A stretch of 10,782 nucleotides of DNA from an uncultured Kiritimatiellota bacterium (GTDB lineage: Bacteria > Verrucomicrobiota > Kiritimatiellia > RFP12 > UBA1067). Made by a program: the position numbers and the translations under genes. Where the stretch lies: positions 1-10,782 of the forward strand of contig CAKTZA010000092.1 in assembly GCA_934635045.1 (NCBI GenBank), given 5' to 3'. Below the pieces are notes generated by a model. It did no database searches. It was given only the letters and a program-made list of their open reading frames with translations, and was not told where the DNA came from. Positions 1-4,986 of the stretch are shown piece after piece (position 1 is the first letter of the stretch; each line of letters opens with the position of its first letter).

Positions 1-2005
1 CCACTGGGACTTCCCGCGCCTCGGGAACTGCCATGAGGGGATGGCGTTCGCGGACGGCGTGACGGGCGTGCTCGTCTGGGGCGGCGGGGACGAGCTGCGC
101 CTCACCGTCGGGCGCGCCGACCTGTGGGACCATCGCGGCGGCTATCCGTGGACGGATGCGCAGAGCTACACGAACATCGTCAGCCTCTGGCGGGCGGGCG
201 AGAAAGACCGCCTCCTCTCTCTCTTCAAGAAGGAGACGCCCGCCGGCGAGCCGCGCAATCCGTACATGCTGCCGCTCGGCCGCGTCGTCGTGAAGATGCC
301 GGGCGCGGAACTGAAGCGCGGCGCGCTCGATCCGCGCACGGGGCTCGGCACGCTCACGCTTGCCGACGGGCGCACGCTGGAACTTGCGATGTCGAAGGCG
401 TCGCGCACGTTCGCGATTCGCTTCCCCGACGGGCTCGCCTATTCGGTGTCGTCCGTGCCGTCGATGGACCAGCCGCTTGCGCGCCAGGCGCTCGTGCCGC
501 TCGGCTTCGCCGCGCCGACGCTGCGCGCGGACGGCTTTGACTGGACGCTGCCCGCCGATCCGTCCGTCTCGCTCGACTTCACGCGGACGGGCCGCGAGCT
601 CGCCGTCGCGACGCGGCGCGGCGCCACCCCGCGCGCGGCCGTGCCGTCGTTTGCGCGCGTGCGGGAGGAGTCGTGCGCCTATTGGACGCGCTTCTGGGCG
701 GACAGCGCGCGCGTCCGCCTGCCCGATCCCGTCCTCCAGCGCGTCTTCGACTACGGCCTCTACCGCTTCGGCGCGATGACCGACCCGGACGGCGTGCCGG
801 CGGGCCTGCAGGGGCCGTGGCTGGAGGACGACCGGCTCGTGCCGTGGAACGGCGACTACCATTTCAACATCAACGTGCAGGAGTGCTACGCGCCGGCCTT
901 TCGCGGCGGGCACTTCGCGAACCTGAAGCCGCTCTTCCGCATGATCCTCTCGTGGCGTCCGCGCCTGCGCGAGAACGCGCGGAAGTTCTGCGGCATCGAC
1001 GACGGCTATGCGCTGCCGCATTCCGTCGATGACCGGGGCGTGTGCATCGGCGGATTCTGGACGGGGACGATCGACCACGCCTCGACGGCCTGGATGGCGG
1101 CGTACATGTTCCGCTACGTGAAGTATGCGGGCGACACGGCGTTTCTGCGTGCGGACGCGTTCGACTTCATGAAGGGCGCGATGAACGTGTACCTCGCGAT
1201 GCTGGAGGATGCGGACGGCACGCTCGTGCTGCCGCTTGGGCCGAGCCCGGAGTGGATGGGGAGCGACTTCGCGCGCGCGGTGGGGCGCAATCCGAGCTTC
1301 CAGCTTGCGGCGTGCCATCGGCTCGCGCGCGACCTGACGGCGGCGGCACAGCTGCTCGGCGAGGCGCCCGATCCGCGCTGGGCGGACGTCATGAACCGTC
1401 TGCCGCACTTTGCGCGCGTGACGGGGAAGACGGGCGACGCGGCCGTCTGGAACGGCGCCGCCGACGGCGGAATCGCGATCTTCGAGGGGGTGAACCTGAG
1501 CGAGAGCCACCGCCACCATTCGCACATGGCGGGGATCTATCCGTTTGACACGATCCCGCGCGGCAAGGGCGAGAACCGCGCGGTGCTGGACGCGACCTAC
1601 GCGAACTGGACGCTGCGGGGGACGGGCCTCTGGACGGGCTGGTGCGTGCCGTGGGCGTCGATCCTGCACACGGACGCGGGGAACGCGACGGCGGCGGTCG
1701 AGCTGCTGCGCGCGTGGGACGTCTACTTCTGCGACGAGGGGCACGGCTCGCACCACAACGCGGTCTGGGACGGCTTTACGAACTTCCGGCATGGGCGGAA
1801 CGTCATGCAGATGGACGGGCAGTGCGCGGCGGTCGCGGCGATACTGGAACTGCTCGTCCACGAGATTGACGGCGAGCCTCGCTTCTTCCGGGGCTGCCCC
1901 GAATCGTGGAAGGACGTCTCGTTCGAGAACGTCGCGCTTTCCGACGGTCGCCGCGTGTCCGGCCGCCGCTGCGATGGCGTGGTCACAATCACCGCCACGC
2001 CCTGA
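1..2005 (+). CDS. GH95-like (alpha/alpha)6 glycoside hydrolase, 5'-truncated by window edge
   Basis: The frame is open from the first complete codon (nt 2) to TGA at 2003-2005, giving 667 visible residues; the true start lies upstream, and the ATG at 41 is internal because conserved sequence (WDFPRLGNCHEG) precedes it. The N-terminal part (LGN...VWGG...GRADLWDHRGG) resembles the beta-rich domain preceding GH95 catalytic domains. The catalytic part carries degenerate GH95 landmarks: NIN-Q at 866-880 (GH95 has catalytic-site Asn residues in an NINxQ motif), SPEW with a candidate acid Glu at 1250-1252 (GH95: SPEN), HRHHSH at 1508-1525 and QMDGQ with a candidate Asp at 1814-1816 (GH95: QIDGN). 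GH95 enzymes are mainly alpha-L-fucosidases and galactosidases; the substrate here cannot be called because the motifs diverge. It is probably exported, but a signal peptide would lie outside the window. I see no terminator after it. Confidence 0.85.
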   Translation, partial: HWDFPRLGNCHEGMAFADGVTGVLVWGGGDELRLTVGRADLWDHRGGYPWTDAQSYTNIVSLWRAGEKDRLLSLFKKETPAGEPRNPYMLPLGRVVVKMPGAELKRGALDPRTGLGTLTLADGRTLELAMSKASRTFAIRFPDGLAYSVSSVPSMDQPLARQALVPLGFAAPTLRADGFDWTLPADPSVSLDFTRTGRELAVATRRGATPRAAVPSFARVREESCAYWTRFWADSARVRLPDPVLQRVFDYGLYRFGAMTDPDGVPAGLQGPWLEDDRLVPWNGDYHFNINVQECYAPAFRGGHFANLKPLFRMILSWRPRLRENARKFCGIDDGYALPHSVDDRGVCIGGFWTGTIDHASTAWMAAYMFRYVKYAGDTAFLRADAFDFMKGAMNVYLAMLEDADGTLVLPLGPSPEWMGSDFARAVGRNPSFQLAACHRLARDLTAAAQLLGEAPDPRWADVMNRLPHFARVTGKTGDAAVWNGAADGGIAIFEGVNLSESHRHHSHMAGIYPFDTIPRGKGENRAVLDATYANWTLRGTGLWTGWCVPWASILHTDAGNATAAVELLRAWDVYFCDEGHGSHHNAVWDGFTNFRHGRNVMQMDGQCAAVAAILELLVHEIDGEPRFFRGCPESWKDVSFENVALSDGRRVSGRRCDGVVTITATP

Positions 2006-2014
2006 TCCGACAAC

Positions 2015-2033
2015 GGCCTGCGGCGCTTAACGC
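2015..2033 (+). repeat. direct repeat, copy 1 (19 nt)
   Basis: GGCCTGCGGCGCTTAACGC matches 18 of 19 bases of 2230-2248 (GGCCTGCGGCGCTGAACGC). The copy lies 10 bp after the glycosidase stop; the second copy overlaps the left end of the inverted-repeat element at 2239-2381. This suggests that part of the same repeat unit was deposited twice in this intergenic region. Confidence 0.6.
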
Positions 2034-2229
2034 AAGCACGTGGGGACAGGCCCCGGTGCAACGGCAGACGGAACATCAGAGCTGCAGCATGAAAAGATGA
2101 TCCGCTCTCCGTAAGCCGTCCGTACCATTGGCCCAGCGCGTGTGTCCTGTCGCTTGCCGACGTGCGGCGCGCTTCGGGGCAACGGTGCTCCCGCTTCCGG
2201 GCGGGCGACTTGGGCGTCCTGCACGGGAA

Positions 2230-2248
2230 GGCCTGCGGCGCTGAACGC
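2230..2248 (+). repeat. direct repeat, copy 2 (19 nt)
   Basis: This is the second copy of the 19-nt repeat, with one mismatch to 2015-2033. Its last ten bases (from 2239) are also the first bases of the left arm of the inverted-repeat element, so the two repeat classes are physically joined here. Confidence 0.6.
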
Positions 2249-2381
2249 GGAGGCGACAGAGACGGGGAGACACGGAGGTGCGCGCCTCAGACGGTCAGGA
2301 CGGCATCGTTCCGACTTCAGGTTTCGTGAATCACGTAGAGGCCTCCGTGTCTCCGTCTCTCCATCATCTCCGTGTTCAGCG
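2239..2381. repeat. inverted-repeat element with 40-nt arms
   Basis: The left arm 2239-2278 and the reverse complement of 2342-2381 agree at 32 of 40 positions without gaps. Both start CGCTGAAC and end GAGACACGGAGG. In RNA three of the eight differences become G-U pairs, so a transcript could fold into a long hairpin closing a 63-nt loop. The loop contains a perfect 5-1-5 palindrome (2325-2335). The 20-base core of the right arm, read on the minus strand (GGAGAGACGGAGACACGGAG), recurs exactly at 4947-4966. The size and arms suit a MITE-like or REP-like non-autonomous element, but no transposase or clear target-site duplication is visible. Confidence 0.65.
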
Positions 2382-2401
2382 AAAGCAATCTTGCTGTTGC
2401 T

Positions 2402-2421
2402 GAGGCGGCACAAGCCGCCTC
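2402..2421. repeat. perfect 8-bp GC-rich hairpin
   Basis: GAGGCGGC (2402-2409) and GCCGCCTC (2414-2421) form a perfect stem around an ACAA loop. No T-run follows, so it is not a standard intrinsic terminator. It lies 20 bp after the inverted-repeat element and may be part of the same composite repeat. Confidence 0.55.
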
Positions 2422-2434
2422 TGGCCCGGAGGAG

Positions 2435-2457
2435 CCGACAGTCGCGCGATCTGTCGG
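2435..2457. repeat. 7-bp hairpin (CCGACAG / CTGTCGG)
   Basis: CCGACAG at 2435-2441 pairs with CTGTCGG at 2451-2457 around a 9-nt loop that is itself partly self-complementary. It is the second hairpin in a row after the inverted-repeat element. Its function is unknown; it also lies upstream of the promoter at 2533 and could in principle be an operator. Confidence 0.4.
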
Positions 2458-2532
2458 GCCGACGGGCCAATGATGCGGACGACGGTCTGCCTGTTCCACC
2501 GAGAGAGGATCCTCTTTTCATGTCGCGGAGGG

Positions 2533-2561
2533 TTGCATGTTTTCGGAATAGATGCTACAAT
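2533..2561 (+). promoter_or_regulatory. σ70-type promoter of the Crp/Fnr-family gene
   Basis: The -35 box is TTGCAT (2533-2538), the spacer 17 bp and the -10 box TACAAT (2556-2561), preceded by TGC (2553-2555) as an extended -10. Transcription would start about 6-8 bp downstream, near 2568, essentially at the ATG at 2569. The same TGC-extended -10 design is seen at 3273-3281 and 8416-8424. Confidence 0.6.
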
Positions 2562-2568
2562 TCACGGC

Positions 2569-3234
2569 ATGAAGCGACTTTCCGAACTGGTGCGATCCGG
2601 CGGGCGGTTCTTCCGCGACATATCCGAGGCTGATCTCGAACGGCTTCTCGCCTGCCTGTCCGCCCGGCGCGTCCGCATTGCGCGACGCGCGTTCGTCCTG
2701 AGGGCCGGCGAGCCCGCCAACCGCATCGGCTATGTCCTGCGCGGCGCCGTGCGCGTCATCCGCGAGACGGCGAGCGGGCGTCGCACGATCCTCCAGGAGT
2801 ATCACGAGGGCGAGTCCTTCGGCGGCGGCTTCACCCTGCGCGAGGGCGACGTGCTGCCCGTGTCCGTGCAGGCGATCTCCGACGGCGAGGTGCTGATGAT
2901 GGACAAGACGGCGGCGTTGCGGCCGTGCGCCCGGAACTGTCCGGCCCACGCCCGTCTGCTGCGCAATTTCGTCTTCGTCCTCTCCAACCACTGCTACCGC
3001 TTTCAGCTCCGCTCGGTCATGATGGCCCAGCGCACGATCCGGGGGCGGCTTCTCACCTATCTGCGGCAGCACGCGCGCCGGCTCGGTCGCCGGGAGTTCG
3101 TCCTCCCGTTCAACCGGCAGGCGCTGGCGGACTTCCTCTGCGTCGACCGCACCGCGCTTTCGGCGACGATTTCCCGTCTCTGCGCCGAAGGGCGGCTCGC
3201 CGTCGACCACAGCCGGTTCAGGCTGCTGGCGTGA
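2569..3234 (+). CDS. Crp/Fnr-family transcriptional regulator
   Basis: This 221-residue protein has an N-terminal cyclic-nucleotide-binding-like beta-roll (roughly residues 18-110, including VLRAGEPANRIGYVLRGAVRV), a dimerisation helix, and a C-terminal Crp-type winged helix-turn-helix (about 150-219) with recognition segment PFNRQALADFLCVDRTALS from residue 180. The phosphate-binding segment reads LPVSV where cAMP-binding CRP has an Arg-Ser pair, so cAMP is unlikely to be the ligand. C120 and C124 with H127 (C-x3-C-x2-H) sit at the start of the dimer helix; related Crp/Fnr regulators that I recall have a similar pair, but the four-Cys Fe-S arrangement of FNR is absent. I chose ATG 2569 because it gives the normal family length; an in-frame ATG at 2470 would place the promoter inside the gene. 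There is no Shine-Dalgarno. The trp promoter begins 17 bp after its stop. The targets are unknown. Confidence 0.88.
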   Translation: MKRLSELVRSGGRFFRDISEADLERLLACLSARRVRIARRAFVLRAGEPANRIGYVLRGAVRVIRETASGRRTILQEYHEGESFGGGFTLREGDVLPVSVQAISDGEVLMMDKTAALRPCARNCPAHARLLRNFVFVLSNHCYRFQLRSVMMAQRTIRGRLLTYLRQHARRLGRREFVLPFNRQALADFLCVDRTALSATISRLCAEGRLAVDHSRFRLLA

Positions 3235-3251
3235 GCGGACGGCCCACGCCC

Positions 3252-3281
3252 TTGACTTCGGAAAAGAAAATATGCTACACT
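3252..3281 (+). promoter_or_regulatory. σ70-type promoter of the trp operon
   Basis: TTGACT (3252-3257), an 18-bp spacer and TACACT (3276-3281) with TGC immediately before it form a strong extended -10 promoter in an AT-rich patch. The predicted start is near 3288, so the transcript begins with a small hairpin (TGCCC 3291-3295 with GGGCA 3301-3305) followed by the leader-peptide ATG at 3318. No obvious operator palindrome overlaps the promoter. Confidence 0.7.
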
Positions 3282-3317
3282 ACGCGCCGTTGCCCCAAAA
3301 GGGCAGTCGAAAACAAC

Positions 3318-3392
3318 ATGAATCGCAACATGGTCAGCAACATTTGGTGGTGGCGCCACGGGTCGAAGATCCGCGGGTTGGTTGCCGCATAG
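3318..3392 (+). CDS. trpL: trp operon leader peptide (24 aa, three tandem Trp codons)
   Basis: A short frame from ATG 3318 to TAG 3390-3392 encodes a 24-residue peptide beginning MNRNMVSNIWWWRHG. Codons 10-12 are three consecutive TGG (3345-3353), the hallmark of ribosome-sensed tryptophan attenuation. It lies between a strong promoter and an intrinsic terminator, directly upstream of trpE, which excludes chance for practical purposes. Its start is preceded by GAAAACAACA (3309-3318) rather than a clear Shine-Dalgarno; the same ten bases precede the trpE start (3479-3488). A ribosome stalled at the Trp codons would leave the RNA from about 3368 onward free to pair; one reaching the stop codon would cover 3375-3405. 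This is a regulatory peptide with no expected function of its own. Confidence 0.88.
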   Translation: MNRNMVSNIWWWRHGSKIRGLVAA

Positions 3393-3436
3393 TTGCGAAA
3401 CGCGAAACCAAGCCCAGTACCCGAAGGCGGATCGTC
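3359..3436 (+). promoter_or_regulatory. trp attenuator: protector and antiterminator stems
   Basis: Three mutually exclusive or nested pairings can be drawn by eye. The protector (1:2) pairs 3359-3363 with 3369-3373 (five pairs, one G-U). The antiterminator (2:3) pairs GATCCGC 3368-3374 with GCGGATC 3427-3433, extended by two pairs beyond one mismatch. Nested within it, GGGTTGGTT (3375-3383) pairs with AACCAAGCCC (3406-3415) with one bulged base. The 2:3 pairing consumes most of the terminator's left arm, so it would prevent termination. A ribosome stalled at the Trp codons leaves these arms free; one at the stop codon (3390-3392) disrupts them. The fold is manual, not computed. Confidence 0.7.
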
Positions 3437-3466
3437 AGACGAAGACGGTCCGCCTTTTGCATTTTC
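3424..3466 (+). terminator. trp attenuator intrinsic terminator
   Basis: AAGGCGGATCGTC (3424-3436) pairs with GACGGTCCGCCTT (3444-3456) over 13 base pairs including one G-U, with a 7-nt loop. It is followed by TTGCATTTTC, giving an interrupted T-rich tail from 3455. It lies 31 bp after the leader-peptide stop and 22 bp before trpE. Placed between a promoter and its structural genes, it must be conditional. Confidence 0.82.
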
Positions 3467-3488
3467 AAAATTCAGAAGGAAAACAACA

Positions 3489-4937
3489 ATGCTCAAGAGC
3501 CTAACCGAAAGTGAATTCATCCGCCGCACAGACGGCGGGTTCCGCACGCCCGTCTACCGCGAGTTCCTCGCCGACCGCGAGACGCCCGTCGCCATCCTGA
3601 CGCGCGCGGCGGCGGACGACAGCGTTTTCCTCCTTGAAAGCGTCGCGGGCGGCGAGAGCCCGGGCCGCTACTCGTACCTCGGCGTCGATCCCTACGCCGT
3701 CGTCACGGCGCAGCCGGGCGAACCGCCGCTTGCGCAGGTCAGGGCCGCGATCAAGGCGCGTCCCTTCGCCCCTGCGCCGGAGCTGCCGTCCTTGCAGGGC
3801 GGCGCGATCGGCTATCTCGCCTACGACGCGGTGCGGGCGTTCGTGCCGCGCGTGAAGCTGACGCCGGAGGCGGGGACGCCGTCCAGCGCGTTCCTCCTCA
3901 CGGACACGCTCCTCGTGATGGATCATGTGCGGCAAACGGTGCTCGTCATCCGCGTGACGGGCGTCGAGGCGGGCGAGACGGCGTCCGCCGCCTACCGCCG
4001 TGCGCAGGACGAGATCGCGGCGGTCTACGCGCGGCTCCTGAGCGCGGAATCGATCGCGAAGTTCGCCGCCGCGTCCGGCGATGCGCCGACGGAACGGCGG
4101 GGCCTGTCCCCATTCAGGCCGGAGATGACGGAGGCTGAATTCGAGACGATCGTCACGCGGTGCAAGGCGGCGATTCGCGCGGGCGAGGTCATCCAGATCG
4201 TGCCGTCGCAGAAGTTCACGGCCGAGACGGACATTCCGCCGCTCGCGCTCTACCGGGCGCTGCGGATGGTGAATCCCTCGCCCTACAACTTCTTCCTGAA
4301 GCTCGGCGGCAAGACGCTCATCGGCTCGTCGCCGGAGGAACTCGTGAAGCTTCAGGGGCGCACGGCCTCGACGGCGCCGATTGCCGGGACGCGTCCGCGC
4401 GGCACGACGCCGGAGACGGATCGCCTGCTGGAGGCAGAGCTGCGGGACGACCCGAAGGAGCGCGCGGAGCACGTGATGCTCGTCGACCTCGGCCGCAACG
4501 ACCTCGGCCGTGTCTCGCAGACGGGCAGCGTGAAAGTCGACTCCTTCGCGCACGTCGAACGGTACTCGCACGTGATGCACCTCGTTTCGCACGTGACGGG
4601 CGAACTGGAGCCGGAGAAGGACGCGTTCGACCTTCTGGAGGCGGCGTTCCCGGCGGGGACGCTCACCGGCGCGCCGAAGGTGCGGGCGATGGAGCTTATC
4701 GCCGAACTGGAGAAGTCGCCGCGCGGCATCTACGGTGGCGCGGCCGGGTTCTTCAGTTACACGGGCGACATGAATTTCGCGATCGTCATCCGCACGATGA
4801 TCTTGGAGAAGGGCGTTCTCACGATGCGTGCGGGCGCGGGCATCGTGGCGGATTCCGATCCGCAGAAGGAGTACCGCGAGACGGTCAACAAGTCGAAGGC
4901 GATCTTCGAGGCCGCGCAGTTCGCCGCGAGCCTGTAA
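3489..4937 (+). CDS. trpE: anthranilate synthase component I
   Basis: This 482-residue chorismate-utilising enzyme converts chorismate plus ammonia (delivered by TrpG) to anthranilate, the first committed step of tryptophan synthesis. It has the expected length. The N-terminal domain carries the tryptophan feedback-site motif LLES (residues 48-51) and GRYSYLG; the catalytic domain carries NPSPYNFF (262-268), IAGTRPRG, DLGRNDLGRV, HVERYSHVMHLVSHVTG and FPAGTLTGAPKVRAMELI, all canonical. Feedback inhibition by tryptophan is therefore expected. The start at ATG 3489 is supported by AAGGA at 3476-3480 (8 nt spacing); a TTG at 3393 is in frame but would require translation through the terminator. 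It is the first structural gene after the attenuator and is followed 49 nt later by trpGD, its amidotransferase partner. Confidence 0.96.
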   Translation: MLKSLTESEFIRRTDGGFRTPVYREFLADRETPVAILTRAAADDSVFLLESVAGGESPGRYSYLGVDPYAVVTAQPGEPPLAQVRAAIKARPFAPAPELPSLQGGAIGYLAYDAVRAFVPRVKLTPEAGTPSSAFLLTDTLLVMDHVRQTVLVIRVTGVEAGETASAAYRRAQDEIAAVYARLLSAESIAKFAAASGDAPTERRGLSPFRPEMTEAEFETIVTRCKAAIRAGEVIQIVPSQKFTAETDIPPLALYRALRMVNPSPYNFFLKLGGKTLIGSSPEELVKLQGRTASTAPIAGTRPRGTTPETDRLLEAELRDDPKERAEHVMLVDLGRNDLGRVSQTGSVKVDSFAHVERYSHVMHLVSHVTGELEPEKDAFDLLEAAFPAGTLTGAPKVRAMELIAELEKSPRGIYGGAAGFFSYTGDMNFAIVIRTMILEKGVLTMRAGAGIVADSDPQKEYRETVNKSKAIFEAAQFAASL

Positions 4938-4946
4938 GGGGCGCAG

Positions 4947-4966
4947 GGAGAGACGGAGACACGGAG
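4947..4966 (+). repeat. dispersed repeat core, third copy (trpE-trpGD junction)
   Basis: GGAGAGACGGAGACACGGAG is an exact 20-base copy of the core of the arm at 2342-2381 (opposite strand) and resembles the arm at 2239-2278. Here it makes up much of the 49-nt gap between trpE and trpGD and is followed by further GGAG-rich sequence. A neighbouring GGAG at 4975-4978 is the likely ribosome-binding site of trpGD. Confidence 0.65.
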
Positions 4967-4986
4967 AAGGAAACGGAGAAAAAGAA

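Larger units (their letters stand above)
2006..2568. other. gene-poor, repeat-rich intergenic region
   Basis: About 560 bp separate the glycosidase from the Crp/Fnr-type gene. Open frames exist on both strands but none has a recognisable protein, a convincing start or neighbour-like composition. The region holds a 19-nt direct repeat (2015-2033 and 2230-2248), an inverted-repeat element (2239-2381), a 5-1-5 palindrome inside its loop (2325-2335, CGTGAATCACG), two GC-rich hairpins (2402-2421, 2435-2457) and the promoter of the next gene (2533-2561). No hairpin is followed by a T-run, so none looks like an intrinsic terminator. A decayed non-autonomous element is a reasonable reading, but it is inference. 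Confidence 0.6.

Noticed and set aside
2325..2335. CGTGAATCACG as a Crp/Fnr binding site
   Set aside because: The half sites are separated by one base instead of the six (CRP) or four (FNR) expected, and it lies in the loop of the repeat element far from the promoter.
2402..2457. Hairpins as transcription terminators for the glycosidase gene
   Set aside because: They are about 400 bp after the stop codon and neither is followed by a T-run.
2027..2521. 164-codon minus-strand frame across the repeat-rich intergenic region
   Set aside because: It passes through both arms of the inverted repeat and the hairpins, has no recognisable protein content and no supported start.
2470..2568. Upstream in-frame ATG for the Crp/Fnr-family gene
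   Set aside because: The extra 33 residues overlap the promoter, do not resemble the family, and make the protein longer than usual.
3393..3488. TTG start giving TrpE 32 extra residues
   Set aside because: Translation would run through the attenuator terminator; ATG 3489 has a well-spaced AAGGA and matches the family N-terminus.
4828..4986. Upstream ATG start for trpGD inside trpE
   Set aside because: The added 53 residues are Arg-rich out-of-frame trpE sequence; TrpG normally begins at MILMIDNYDSF.
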